Source of the DNA: Desulfoscipio geothermicus
Lineage (GTDB): Bacteria; Bacillota; Desulfotomaculia; Desulfotomaculales; Desulfallaceae
DNA length: 61,477 nt
Reading direction: 5' to 3'
Assembly (NCBI GenBank): GCA_016841905.1
Contig: JAENYF010000014.1
Coordinates: forward strand, 1 to 61,477
In this document: positions 1-9,099 of the stretch, one piece after another
Numbering within the stretch: the first letter of the stretch is position 1
How the letters are laid out: each line of letters starts with the position of its first letter
Made by a program: the position numbers and the translations under genes
The notes under the pieces: generated by a model
The model's database searches: none
Told to the model about the DNA's origin: nothing
Seen by the model: only the letters and a program-made list of their open reading frames with translations

Positions 1-44
1 CAGACGCTGTGGCGGCTTATAAGGGGTACTATTTCAGTGGTCTC

Positions 45-62
45 GAACCGTCCCCTTGTGTC
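45..62. repeat. half copy of the GGGGACGGTTC palindromic repeat
   Basis: Reads GAACCGTCCCCTTGTGTC, identical to one arm of the 90-93 base inverted-repeat elements further right (8375-8464; 6754-6847 differs by one base). It lies about 20 bases before the jetA start. Only this arm is seen; the rest may have been lost or lie outside the window. Nothing recognisable is seen in bases 1-44. Confidence 0.8.
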
Positions 63-81
63 TTGTAAGGGAGAAATTATT

Positions 82-1504
82 ATGCGTTTGTTTGATGTTA
101 TTCCGGAGAAACTGTTTAGCGTTCTGACCAGTCCTCTCAAGGAGGACTATGCGGCCATTTTGTTTAGGATTTATGAACAGTATCTAATGACCACCTTCGG
201 TATTGAGCGGGAAGTGCTGGTGGATCTTATTGTTGACTATATAGAGGAAAAAGAAGAAAATGATGTTTTTGGCCAGGTACTGGATGACGAGATTTGGGAA
301 GAGTCTATGGATAACCCCGCCGGTGCCCGGGAACGGGCCGGATTTGTCTTGCGAAAGTTGGAGAGTACCGGCTGGCTGGCGGTGGAAACATACAGCGATT
401 ACAAACAGTACATTACCTTGAATGATTACGCTATCCGGATCCTGGAGGTGCTGGAAAAGATTCGCGAGAATCGCCAGGCCGAATACCAGGGGTTTGTTTT
501 TGCCACGTATACCCTGCTGCATTCCGCTGAGGCTGAACGCCAGGGGAATCTGGCCCTGGAAAAGGCTTACGAACAAACCGAGCAATTGATAAACGGACTG
601 AAATCATTAAACCACAACATTAAGCGTTATATAGAGCGGGTGCTGGGCCGTAAAAGCCCGGCGGAAATTCTGCGTATGCATTTTGAGGATTATAAAAGTG
701 AAATCATCGACCGCAGCTATCACCGGCTGAAGACTTCGGACAACGTATCCCGCTACCGGCCCCGTATTATTAAGAAGATTAATGCCTGGATGGGTGACGA
801 TGCCTGGGTGAAAAGGACGGCGGATTTGGATGTGCGCCGGGAACGGTATCCTGATCGGGATGCCGCCCTCAAGGAACTGTACCGGAAAATGGATTATATA
901 CGGCAGTCTTATTTGACTATGGACAACCTGCTGGAGGAAATCGACCGGCGAAACGTTCAGTACGCCAATGCATCTTTCCTGCAGTTGAAATACATGTTGA
1001 ACAGCAGTAAAAACGCCGAAGGCCAGATGATGGATATTTTAAAGTATTTAGCCCAACTGCGGGCGGAGCAAAAGGCGGGCGACCCGCTGCCCGATTACCT
1101 CGGCTCGTTGTACTGCATTTTTAGCCAGGGTTACCTGGACAACGGTTCCCTTTTTACTGCTCGTGAGAACAGCAAAAATCATCAACCGGTAGCCATGAGC
1201 GCGGTTGAAGGCCCGGGGGAGGAGCAAAAAGCCCGGCGGCTTGAGCATTATAAGGAAATGCTGGCCCGGCGGATGAACCCGGGAAAGGATTAATACATAT
1301 GTACTGGAAAAGCTGGGCGACCGGGCGGACATTACGGCGGAGGAACTGGGTATCCGGGAGATAGAGGATTTTTTGAGGCTGATTTATGTGGCTGCTTACG
1401 CCCCTTCCCGGTTGGCCAAGTACAAAGTGGATTTTTCACCCCGGGAAAGGGTTACCGCCGGGGATGGATTTAACTTTAAAAATATCCGGATCAGGCGCAA
1501 GTAA
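82..1504 (+). CDS. jetA: JetA, Wadjet anti-plasmid system (kleisin-like subunit), frameshifted near the C-terminus
   Basis: First gene of a JetABCD (Wadjet) operon, a condensin-like complex that recognises and destroys plasmids. JetA is the MukF/kleisin-like subunit. The start is ATG 82 (MRLFDVIPEKLF) because an AAGGGAG ribosome site lies 8 bases before it; an upstream ATG at 37 has no such site. The first frame stops at 1293 after 403 codons. The remaining C-terminus, which begins with residues ERINTYVLEKLGDR, continues in the next frame from about 1283 to the stop at 1502-1504. Removing one base at the CCCGGG run (1278-1283) joins them into about 473 aa, near the length expected for the family. 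Either a natural inactivating frameshift or a sequencing error in a GC-rich run. Family assignment is by order and sequence character, with strong support from jetC and jetD. Confidence 0.85.
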
Positions 1505-1517
1505 AAGGGGTGGTTTT

Positions 1518-2156
1518 ATGGAGCCGGCGGAAGGGTTTAATGTAATCGGCATGTGGGAGCAATTATCCCCCAAAGATCAGGAGGATTTTACCCGGATCGT
1601 GAACAAGCTCCTGGCTACTACCTTTGTGACCAGGAAGAGTGACGAGGATAAGCGGGATTATTATTTTATCGAGCGCAATGAGGCGCTGTTCCGCAGCTAT
1701 CTCAAGCCGGCGGGCTGGACGCTGGCTTTGGACAAGTCTTACGGTGTGTGCCAGGTGGTTAATGAGTTTGCTTTTAACCGGCTGCGCCTGAAATTGGAGG
1801 AAAGCATTATTTTACTAATCATCCGGCTGTGTTACGAGGAAAAACGCAAGGAGATCAGTTTGGCGGAGAATGTCATGCTCAGGATGCGGGAGATTCAGGA
1901 GAAATATGCCGCCCTGCAGATACGTAAAAGACCAATCGACAAGAAGAGCCTCAGGGAAACGGTGGCCCTTTTGAAGAGGTTTAATATCGTACGGCCCCTG
2001 GATACCGATGCAACGGACCCGGATTGCCGTTTGGAGATTTTGCCCACTATTTTGTTTGCCATTCGGGTGGAGGACATCCGCCAGGTGCATGACAAACTGG
2101 ATACATACCGGGAGTCGGGGGATGACAAACAGCCCGAGGAAGGTGAAGATGAATGA
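1518..2156 (+). CDS. jetB: JetB, Wadjet anti-plasmid system (MukE/KITE-like, DUF4194)
   Basis: About 212 aa, the usual size for the DUF4194/JetB subunit, which joins JetA and the SMC protein JetC as the KITE-type winged-helix component. An open frame extends upstream to 1386, but the real start is ATG 1518 (MEPAEGFNVIGMWEQL): an AAAAGGGG site precedes it and the upstream part overlaps the frameshifted jetA tail. It starts 14 bases after the jetA stop and its TGA overlaps the jetC ATG (ATGA type), indicating translational coupling. The C-terminus is very acidic. Confidence 0.88.
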   Translation: MEPAEGFNVIGMWEQLSPKDQEDFTRIVNKLLATTFVTRKSDEDKRDYYFIERNEALFRSYLKPAGWTLALDKSYGVCQVVNEFAFNRLRLKLEESIILLIIRLCYEEKRKEISLAENVMLRMREIQEKYAALQIRKRPIDKKSLRETVALLKRFNIVRPLDTDATDPDCRLEILPTILFAIRVEDIRQVHDKLDTYRESGDDKQPEEGEDE

Positions 2157-5100
2157 AACTGTTGACCCGGATAAAGTTAATTAACTGGCACTATTTTGTG
2201 AACCAGACCATCGAAATCAATGGCAGTACCTTAATTACCGGGGACAACGGCAGCGGCAAATCAACCATTCTTGATGCGCTTCAGCTGGTGCTGGTTGCCG
2301 ATTTGCGCCGGATTAAATTTAATGTATCCGCCTTTGATGAAACCAGGCGCAACCTTCTGGGCTACCTGCGCTGCAAGACGGGCAGTGATTCCGACGATGG
2401 GCGGATTTATTTGCGTTCCGGGGATATCACTTCCCACGTGGCCCTGGAGTTTTACGATACCGTGAAAAATAAGTACTTTATCCTTGGGGTGGCGGTGGAC
2501 TCTTATGCCGATAACACAACCTGGGATAGCAAGTACTATAAAATAGAGGATTGCCGCATTGAGGACAACTTGTTTTTAATTGGCGGCCGGCCGCGCAACA
2601 TCAAAGAACTGAAGGGGTCGCTGCGGGGGAAAAATGGGGTTGTTTATGCAACCGCCGAATATTATCGCAAGGATATGCTGGTAAAACTGGGTTCTTTAGG
2701 AGAGCGGTTTTCTTCGCTGCTGGTGAAAGCCATCTCCTTCAAACCGATCACCGACATCAGGGAGTTTGTTTATTCTTATGTGTTGGAGGAGCGCCACATC
2801 AACATTGAGGTAATGCGGGAAAACCTGCAGCGTTACAAGGAGTACAGCGATCTGGCGGCCAGGACCCGGGAGAAAGTGGCGGAGTTGGAGAAGATTACGT
2901 CCAAGTTTGATGAGATTGCCCGGGACAAGGAAACCGTGCTGGTCCAGGAGTATCTAATCAGGCGCGGCACTATGGAGCAGGCCGCAGAAAAGCTTGCGCA
3001 TAATGCCCGCCTGGAAGAGAAAAAGCAGGGCGAGCTAAATGCTCTGCAGGATGAATTGGAGCGAAATCGGGAGCGCAAGGGTAAGCTGGCGGATGATTAC
3101 GAGGCCCACCGTGATACCCTGGCTCAAAATGAAGCTTTTCAGCTGGTAGAGCGGCTTAATAAGGAGATCAAGGACCTGCGTGAAAAACTGGCCGGGCTGG
3201 AGCGCGATAAGGGCCGGGTTACACGCGCCGCCGGCGAAGAAGCCAGGGCCTTGAAAAAATTGCTGGATTCCGCCGGGGAGGAAGAATTGGGGGCACAGGC
3301 GGGGAACCGGCTGGCCGGGCTGGTGGAATTGCTGGAGGCAATTGCCCGGGGACGGGTGCCGGGGGATGACGCGGTGGCGGCCGGGGACAGGCTGGCCGAG
3401 GGCCGGGCCCGGTTAAATGAAATAGCTGACCGGGTTAACGAAATGCTATGGGAATGCAAGGCCGGTCTGAAAAAACTGCAGGATGAGGAACAGGAGCTGC
3501 GGCGGGACCTGGCAAGCCTGCGCAATAAAAAGTTTGTCTATGATCCCCGGGTCACCAAACTGCGGGATGTTATTACCACCAGTTTTCGCCGCCGGGGCCG
3601 GGAAGTGGTGCCCGCTATTCTCTGTGAGCTGCTGGATGTGTCTGACGAGAAGTGGCAGGACGCGGTGGAAGGCTGGCTGAATACCCAGCGTTTTGACTTG
3701 ATTGTCGAGCCCCAGCATTTTAATTTTGCCCTGGGGGTGTATGAGCGTCATAAGAAGGAGCACAATATTTCCGGGGTAGGCCTGGTGAACACCGGTCAGG
3801 TGCTGAAATTCCTGGACCGGCAGGAAAAGGGTTCTCTGGCCGAAGAGGTGCGTTCGGATAATCGCTACGCCCTGGGCTATGTGCGCCAGTTGATGGGCAA
3901 TGTGATGAAGTGTGAGAACGAGCAGGAATTGAAGCAATATCGTCGTTCCATCACCCCCACCTGCATGACTTACCAGAACAATGCGGCCCGTCAGATTAAC
4001 TTTAAGGTGTACGAAACCCCTTTTATCGGCCGGCGGGCCTTTGCCCGGCAAATTGCCCGTAAGGAGGCCCGGCTGCAGGAGGTGCTGGCTGGAATCAAGG
4101 AATTGACGGCCCGGGTCGATAAGTTAAATGGGCTGCTGCCCCTGTGCTCCAAGCGGGACGATAACTACTTTACTATCAGCGAACACCTGGAGGTATTCCG
4201 GCTGGTGGCCGAGATTGTGACCGCCATCAAGGGCAAGCAGGATGAATTGGCTGCCATTGATACATCGGGCATTGCTGAAATTAGAAAGAAAATGGAGCAG
4301 CTTAAAGAGCAAATCAATGCTCTGGAAAAGCTGATTGGGGAGCAGATGTCGGCCAGGGGGCGTCTGGAGGGTGAAATCGAATTGCTGGGCGGGAACAGGT
4401 CGTCCCTTGAGACGGCGGTTATTGAAACCGAGCAGGCGTTTCGGTCACTGTGCGCCGCTAATCCCGGCGTAGTGGAGAAGGGTGATAAAAGGTACGAGCG
4501 GGAACGCCGGAAAAAAGAACCGGGGGACATTGCCGCCAACTTTTTGCATAACCGCAAGTCCATGGACAGCCTGATTAATAACAAGAAGCAGGATTTGGTG
4601 CGCATGCTGAGTGAATATGCCAACCGTCACCAATTCGGGGGCCGTGTAGACGCCGATGATATAGGTGAGTTTATTGCCGAGCACCTTAAGCTGACCCAAA
4701 GTGAGCTGCCCGAGTATGAGGAAAAGATTAACCAGGCCCAGCAAGAAGCCGAGGTGGAGTTTAAGGAACACTTTATTTTTAAGCTGAGGGAGAACATTGA
4801 AAACGCTCACATTGAGTTTGGCTTTCTTAATGAGGCTTTAAAGGGTATTAACTTTGGCTCCGATCGCTACCGGTTCATGGTCAAACCTTCGGAACAGCAC
4901 CGCAAGTTTCATGATATGATCATGGACACCGACATGATCGAAGGCGGCAGGTCGCTGTTTGATTCCATGTTTAGGGACCGGCACCGGGAGGCCATGGATG
5001 ATTTGTTCGACAAGATTATTAACCTGGCGCCCCAGTATTTGCCCGATAGTATTGCCGAGTACACCGACTACCGCACTTTTCTGGATTACGATATTAAAAT

Positions 5101-5500
5101 TTATCATGACAATGGTGAGACTTCCACTTACTCCAGGGTCTGCCGGGAAAAATCCGGCGGGGAGACCCAGACCCCCTTTTATGTGGCCATTGTCGCCGCC
5201 TTTGTGCAGTTGTACCGGGCTAAAACCAATCATGACAGCATTCGCCTGATGATGTTCGACGAGGCTTTCAACCGCATGGACAGTGACCGGGTGGAAAACA
5301 GCCTGGTGTTTATCAGAGACCTGGGGATGCAGGCCATCATTGCCGCGCCCACCGATAAGTGCGAGTATATCGCGCCTCACCTGCCCACCACTTTGCTGGT
5401 GCTGCGGGACGGGCATTATAGTTGGATTGAGGATTATCACCAGTTGAAAGATGCGGCCATGGCCGAGGCCGAAGTGGGCGAGCGGAAGGCTGTGGGCTAG
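2153..5500 (+). CDS. jetC: JetC, Wadjet SMC/MukB-like ATPase
   Basis: 1115 aa SMC-family ATPase, the motor of the Wadjet complex, which extrudes DNA loops and activates cleavage of small circular DNA. Visible features are an N-terminal Walker A GDNGSGKST at residues 30-38, long charged coiled-coil stretches (about 220-420 and 620-780) around a central hinge-like region, an ABC signature SGGETQTPF near residue 1001, and Walker B LMMFDEAFNRMD near 1031-1042. The head domain is therefore built from both ends, as in MukB and RecN-type proteins. It overlaps jetB by 4 bases and is followed by jetD after 15 bases. The frame is intact. Confidence 0.95.
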   Translation: MKLLTRIKLINWHYFVNQTIEINGSTLITGDNGSGKSTILDALQLVLVADLRRIKFNVSAFDETRRNLLGYLRCKTGSDSDDGRIYLRSGDITSHVALEFYDTVKNKYFILGVAVDSYADNTTWDSKYYKIEDCRIEDNLFLIGGRPRNIKELKGSLRGKNGVVYATAEYYRKDMLVKLGSLGERFSSLLVKAISFKPITDIREFVYSYVLEERHINIEVMRENLQRYKEYSDLAARTREKVAELEKITSKFDEIARDKETVLVQEYLIRRGTMEQAAEKLAHNARLEEKKQGELNALQDELERNRERKGKLADDYEAHRDTLAQNEAFQLVERLNKEIKDLREKLAGLERDKGRVTRAAGEEARALKKLLDSAGEEELGAQAGNRLAGLVELLEAIARGRVPGDDAVAAGDRLAEGRARLNEIADRVNEMLWECKAGLKKLQDEEQELRRDLASLRNKKFVYDPRVTKLRDVITTSFRRRGREVVPAILCELLDVSDEKWQDAVEGWLNTQRFDLIVEPQHFNFALGVYERHKKEHNISGVGLVNTGQVLKFLDRQEKGSLAEEVRSDNRYALGYVRQLMGNVMKCENEQELKQYRRSITPTCMTYQNNAARQINFKVYETPFIGRRAFARQIARKEARLQEVLAGIKELTARVDKLNGLLPLCSKRDDNYFTISEHLEVFRLVAEIVTAIKGKQDELAAIDTSGIAEIRKKMEQLKEQINALEKLIGEQMSARGRLEGEIELLGGNRSSLETAVIETEQAFRSLCAANPGVVEKGDKRYERERRKKEPGDIAANFLHNRKSMDSLINNKKQDLVRMLSEYANRHQFGGRVDADDIGEFIAEHLKLTQSELPEYEEKINQAQQEAEVEFKEHFIFKLRENIENAHIEFGFLNEALKGINFGSDRYRFMVKPSEQHRKFHDMIMDTDMIEGGRSLFDSMFRDRHREAMDDLFDKIINLAPQYLPDSIAEYTDYRTFLDYDIKIYHDNGETSTYSRVCREKSGGETQTPFYVAIVAAFVQLYRAKTNHDSIRLMMFDEAFNRMDSDRVENSLVFIRDLGMQAIIAAPTDKCEYIAPHLPTTLLVLRDGHYSWIEDYHQLKDAAMAEAEVGERKAVG

Positions 5501-5515
5501 GGGGCTGGTTGAGTT

Positions 5516-6787
5516 ATGCAAGACGCAGCAAAGTTACTGCACCTGCTGTTGGATAAATTCGAAAACAGTTCTCTTTATAAAGGTGAACCCCGGAATAACA
5601 GGCGGGTTTGGCTGCACTTTGACCGGCGCAGCTTGCCCCGTTACTTTGACGATTCCACCGCTCGCCACAAGGAAAGCATTAATGAAGGGGCTTTGCTTTT
5701 AGAGGAGCGAGGGCTGGTGGAAATTGTCTGGGAGCGGTTTGAGAAGGGAAATTTGATCAACAAGCTGGCCTTGAACCACGACCGGTTAGATGAAGCTTAT
5801 GATTTTCTGGGCCGCCGGCCCCGGGAGGCCAGGGAGAGTGAGCTGGCCGGACTGGCCCGGCATTATGCCCGGGGAGCCGCTCCCTGGGCGGTTGAATTTT
5901 TGCTCTGGGTAGCGGACCGGGCGGACAATGGGGAGAGTGTGGCCCGATATTTGGATATCGGTGATGCCGGCCGGGCTGCTATGCTGTTTAGAGCGGTCAG
6001 GGAAGCATCCTTGCTGGAGGAGGAAATTCCCCGGCGAGTGTTCAGTCAGAGGGTGCTGGGTTCCACCAAGGCTTTTGACAAAGTAAAAAGCGCGGTGGCC
6101 CGGGCGGCGGTGGATTTCAATGCCAACCTGCGCCGGGCCGGGGTGGAAGGGCCGGATGAAATACTGGCCGAATTGGGGATTGTGGATAACCCTCAGCATA
6201 TTTTTATCAGCGGTGATCTTAAGTTTAAAGTGGCGGACAGGTTGGTCGATGTATCATATTTCTACCCGGACCTGGGTATAGCAACGGAAATGGTTGGGCG
6301 TATGGAAATAGTGGCGGCACCGGTTGATTTTGTTGTCACCATTGAAAATTTGACTGCTTTTTACAGCTTTATCAAGGCCGGCTGGAAAAACTGCCTGACG
6401 GTTTACCTGGGAGGCTATCATAATTCTCACCGCCGTAACTTTTTGTTGAAGATTAAGGATTTCTTCGTACAAAACGGGCGGACAGTGTCATTCTTTCATT
6501 GGGGGGACATAGATTACGGCGGTTTCAATATTTTCACCCACCTGCGGGATAATTGCCTGCCTGAATTGCAGCCCATGGGGATGGATATAGATGTTCTGGA
6601 AAGGTACGGGGAATTCTGTATCCCTTTCAACGACGAATACGCCAAAAAGCTCCGCCGGCTATTGCAGGACGAAAAATTCCTGGTTTTTCACCCGGTGCTC
6701 CAATACATGCTGCAAAAGGGCGTCCGCCTGGAGCAGGAGTGCGTAGACACAAAGGACACAAAGGGACGGTTCTTTTGTGTCAAATGA
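5516..6787 (+). CDS. jetD: JetD, Wadjet TOPRIM nuclease (DUF3322/DUF2220), C-terminus ends in repeat DNA
   Basis: 423 aa; the nuclease subunit that cuts plasmid DNA. The N-terminal half matches the DUF3322 style (MQDAAKLLHLLLDKFENS). The C-terminal half carries a topoisomerase VI-like TOPRIM fold with the metal-binding HWGDIDYGGF near residues 327-336. The typical end of the family (LEQE) is present at about residue 408; the last 15 residues (CVDTKDTKGRFFCVK) are translated from the palindromic repeat that begins at 6754, so the repeat has replaced the native stop. Activity may survive because the catalytic core is upstream. Confidence 0.92.
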   Translation: MQDAAKLLHLLLDKFENSSLYKGEPRNNRRVWLHFDRRSLPRYFDDSTARHKESINEGALLLEERGLVEIVWERFEKGNLINKLALNHDRLDEAYDFLGRRPREARESELAGLARHYARGAAPWAVEFLLWVADRADNGESVARYLDIGDAGRAAMLFRAVREASLLEEEIPRRVFSQRVLGSTKAFDKVKSAVARAAVDFNANLRRAGVEGPDEILAELGIVDNPQHIFISGDLKFKVADRLVDVSYFYPDLGIATEMVGRMEIVAAPVDFVVTIENLTAFYSFIKAGWKNCLTVYLGGYHNSHRRNFLLKIKDFFVQNGRTVSFFHWGDIDYGGFNIFTHLRDNCLPELQPMGMDIDVLERYGEFCIPFNDEYAKKLRRLLQDEKFLVFHPVLQYMLQKGVRLEQECVDTKDTKGRFFCVK

Positions 6788-6847
6788 AAGACACACATTG
6801 TGCATAAGGCTTAGCTATTGACACAAAAGAACCGTCCCTTTGTGTCC
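6754..6847. repeat. palindromic mobile-type repeat, full copy
   Basis: Two perfect 29-base inverted arms (6754-6782 and 6819-6847) around a 36-base centre. The left arm overlaps the end of jetD. The centre is about 90% identical to that of the copy at 8375-8464, so both are one element family. No transposase is inside; the design resembles REP/BIME or MITE elements moved in trans. The right-hand palindrome followed by CTTCTTAATT may also end jet transcription. Confidence 0.85.
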
Positions 6848-6936
6848 TTCTTAATTAGTTTGTCAGTTTGTTAATTTACTGTTATAATAATTACACTAAA
6901 TAAATAGTAAATAAAAGGTGAAAGGATGTAGGCTTA

Positions 6937-7752
6937 ATGAATGATTTGTTTGACATGCATAATTTGATTGCTTTAGCATTACCCGTTGTTGAAAGTATAG
7001 CCCTGGCCATTATAACAGCAATAATCGGATTGTATGTTATTAAATGGATTACCGGCAAGTTAACTAAATTTGTTGAAAAAAAATCGGTGGACCCTAGTTT
7101 AAAGCCGTTTTTGGTTTCATTAATAAGTGCATCATTAAAGGTCCTGTTGGTTATATCAATCATTGGGATTCTTGGTATCAATACCACATCCTTTGTGGCG
7201 GTAATTGCAGCGGCAGGTTTTGCGGTTGGGTTGGCCTTTCAAGGTTCTCTGGCAAACTTTGCCGGTGGGATATTGTTGCTGACATTAAGACCTTTTAAAG
7301 TTGGGGACTATGTTGAAGCAAATGGCTTAAATGGAACTGTTCAGGCGGTGCAGATTCTTTATACGGAATTAGTTACCCCTGATAATAAGGTTATTTATAT
7401 TCCCAATGGCAGCGTTTCAAATGCAAGTATAATAAATTACTCTGTTAAGGATACTCGCCGTGTAGATTTCCAATTTGGTGTGGGGTATGAAGCTGATTCC
7501 GATAAGGTTATTAGTGTGTTGAAAGAAATTGTAGATGAGCATGCACTGGTATTAAGGGAACCTGAACCATTTGTAAGAATGTCGGAACACGCAGATAGTG
7601 CCGTAGTATATACCGTTAGAGCATGGGTTAATGCCGGTGATTATTGGACAGTATATTTTGATATCATAGAAACCGTTAAAAAACGCTTCGATGAAGAGAA
7701 CATATCAATACCGTATCCTCAAATGGATGTGCATATCGAAAAAAGGCAATAA
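6937..7752 (+). CDS. mscS: small-conductance mechanosensitive channel, MscS family
   Basis: 271 aa. Three hydrophobic helices (about 10-32, 53-80, 82-110) precede the glycine/alanine-rich pore helix (VIAAAGFAVGLAFQGSLANFAGG). The beta domain (FKVGDYVEANGLNGTVQAV) and the C-terminal cytosolic vestibule (VDFQFGVGYEADSDKVI) follow. It would release small solutes on hypo-osmotic shock. A GAAAGG site lies before ATG 6937. This is the minimal three-helix form. It stands alone, 89 bases after the repeat that ends the jet operon and about 10 bases before a repeat hairpin. Confidence 0.93.
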   Translation: MNDLFDMHNLIALALPVVESIALAIITAIIGLYVIKWITGKLTKFVEKKSVDPSLKPFLVSLISASLKVLLVISIIGILGINTTSFVAVIAAAGFAVGLAFQGSLANFAGGILLLTLRPFKVGDYVEANGLNGTVQAVQILYTELVTPDNKVIYIPNGSVSNASIINYSVKDTRRVDFQFGVGYEADSDKVISVLKEIVDEHALVLREPEPFVRMSEHADSAVVYTVRAWVNAGDYWTVYFDIIETVKKRFDEENISIPYPQMDVHIEKRQ

Positions 7753-7761
7753 TAGGGGTCA

Positions 7762-7801
7762 GGACACAAGGGGACGGTTCTTTTTGTGTCCCCTTGTGTC
7801 C
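7762..7801. repeat. short hairpin copy of the palindromic repeat
   Basis: A 14-base perfect stem, GGACACAAGGGGAC paired with GTCCCCTTGTGTCC, around a 12-base loop. It carries the core GGGGACGGTTC of the element family but lacks the 36-base centre. It lies between the convergent mscS and XRE genes and may act as a bidirectional terminator. Confidence 0.75.
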
Positions 7802-7807
7802 ATGCCA

Positions 7808-8146
7808 TCATTCAGCATTGCTATCATCCTCAAAAAGATCTTCAAATGAAGCTCTTAGAATGTTTAACATTTTCTTTTTCTGAGCATCGCTCATCTTTTT
7901 GGCTGCTCTTTGGATGGCGCGAATTTCCGGTTCGTCGTCAATTGATTTATTCAGGGCAAGTAAGTAATTATAATCCAGGTTTAGCCTTTGGGCTAACGCT
8001 CTTAAAGTAGCATTGTCCGGGGTGATACCATCATCTTTTTCAATTCTGGATATGGTGGAATGACTTATTTGGATGTCCTTTGCCAATTCGCGTTGACTTA
8101 AACCTTGAGCAAATCTTTTTCGGGCGATATAACTTCCTAAAGTCAT
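7808..8146 (-). CDS. XRE-family helix-turn-helix transcriptional regulator
   Basis: 112 aa. The N-terminal 60 residues form a Cro/C1-type helix-turn-helix (IARKRFAQGLSQRELAKDIQISHSTISRIE). The C-terminus is a charged tail (MSDAQKKKMLNILRASFEDLFEDD) of the kind used for dimerisation in short phage-type and sporulation-type repressors. AAGGAG lies 7 bases before the ATG. The upstream region (8160-8215) contains TGTTACA and TGTTGCA half-sites that could be its own operator (inference). The target genes are unknown; it runs towards mscS on the opposite strand. Confidence 0.85.
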   Translation of the reverse strand: MTLGSYIARKRFAQGLSQRELAKDIQISHSTISRIEKDDGITPDNATLRALAQRLNLDYNYLLALNKSIDDEPEIRAIQRAAKKMSDAQKKKMLNILRASFEDLFEDDSNAE

Positions 8147-8374
8147 AATAGCACTCCTTTACAAAAGCATTTTATCACAGGTGTAACATCAATGCAACAA
8201 TTGCGCGTGAATTTTTTAAGTAATGAGTTGATTATAGCAAAAACGCGTGTTATGGTTTTAGTGTGGTTGGTCTGGAATTTATCATCAAATTTAGAAATGC
8301 ATATCCTGAAGAGCCTTTTGAGGATTATTTTTTTGTTGAAAGAGTTGAGTCAAATCAACACATGGCATGCGCAA
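8147..8374. other. intergenic stretch with no convincing gene
   Basis: Contains the presumed promoter/operator of the XRE gene (8150-8220). After that is AT-rich sequence with a plus-strand open frame from about 8263 that runs into the repeat. The open frame has no ribosome site and no recognisable domain, and may be gene debris. Confidence 0.5.
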
Positions 8375-8464
8375 ACACAAGGGGACGGTTCTTTTGTGTC
8401 AAATCAAAGACATACATTGTGCATAAGGCCTATCTATTGACACAAAAGAACCGTCCCCTTGTGT
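8375..8464. repeat. palindromic mobile-type repeat, full copy in sigK
   Basis: Inverted 27-base arms at 8375-8401 and 8438-8464 around a 36-base centre almost the same as that at 6783-6818. It sits at the broken 3' end of the sigK-like gene on the minus strand and supplies that frame's final codons and stop. Confidence 0.85.
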
Positions 8465-8924
8465 TTTTACACAGATAAACAGTAAGGCTAAATTCATTGC
8501 CTTCCTTATCGGTGCCGATTGGTTCATAAAGCGACATTTCCGAGCGCTTTTTTTTCTTGGAACGCATATACATTAATATCTCGTTCTCAATGCATCTGGA
8601 AGCATAGGTGGCCAGTCGCGAAGATTTGCCTGCGTTAAATGTATTTACTGCTTTAATTAAGCCGATAGTACCGATCGAAATCAAATCGTCAAAATCGTCG
8701 CCGCTGTTTTCAAACTTCTTAATGATGTGGGCTACTAATCTAAGATTGCGCTCAATCAACACTTCTTTTGCCTTTTCATCACCCTGCGCCAATTTCACTA
8801 GGTAAAGCTTCTCTTCCTCTTCGGTTAGTGGTTTGGGGAAACTATTTTGTGCCACATATGAGATCAGCAAGATAATCCCTTGGACTATTGACGCCACTGC
8901 CAGGGTCAAGAAACCGGGCAACAC
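8430..8924 (-). pseudogene. sigK: RNA polymerase sigma-K factor, N-terminal part only
   Basis: Sigma-K controls late mother-cell genes in sporulation. This frame matches the pro-sequence and region 2 of SigK: a hydrophobic N-terminus ([14 protein letters not shown]), [36 protein letters not shown], and [18 protein letters not shown]. It breaks off after [13 protein letters not shown], and the last residues ([13 protein letters not shown]) come from the palindromic repeat. Regions 3 and 4, about 90 residues in a normal SigK, are missing here. GTG 8924 is the likely start because AGGGGG precedes it; TTG 8945 is an alternative. Either a dead fragment or the 5' part of a split sigK; no recombinase is in the window. 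Confidence 0.8.
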
Positions 8925-9001
8925 ACATACCCCCTTTTTGTGCAATAGTTATATATCCTATGTATAATCGAAGCATACTGTGCCTGTACAAATAAAAAAT
9001 G

Positions 9002-9030
9002 TTGACATCGCAAATTGTGAAGAGTAGAAT
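9002..9030 (+). promoter_or_regulatory. sigma-A type promoter for the tetR-ABC operon
   Basis: TTGACA at 9002-9007, a 17-base spacer, TAGAAT at 9025-9030. It lies 70 bases before the likely tetR start. Confidence 0.6.
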
Positions 9031-9099
9031 CATATACATAAATTGAACCAATATTCATTTTATCTGCATCATAACTCTCATTGGTTTAAGGAGTCGGTC

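Noticed and set aside
1273-1300. Programmed ribosomal frameshift in jetA
   Set aside because: The join needs a +1 shift, but there is no rare-codon or stop-linked slippery site and no nearby stimulating structure. A plain one-base insertion or sequencing error is simpler.
2833-5521. Several long antisense frames in the jet genes
   Set aside because: They are mirror frames of GC-rich codons in jetC and jetD. They lack ribosome sites and recognisable domains.
8263-8478. Plus-strand frame running into the repeat beside sigK
   Set aside because: No ribosome site and no domain; it reads through the repeat (NTRGRFFCV), so the second half is not a native protein.
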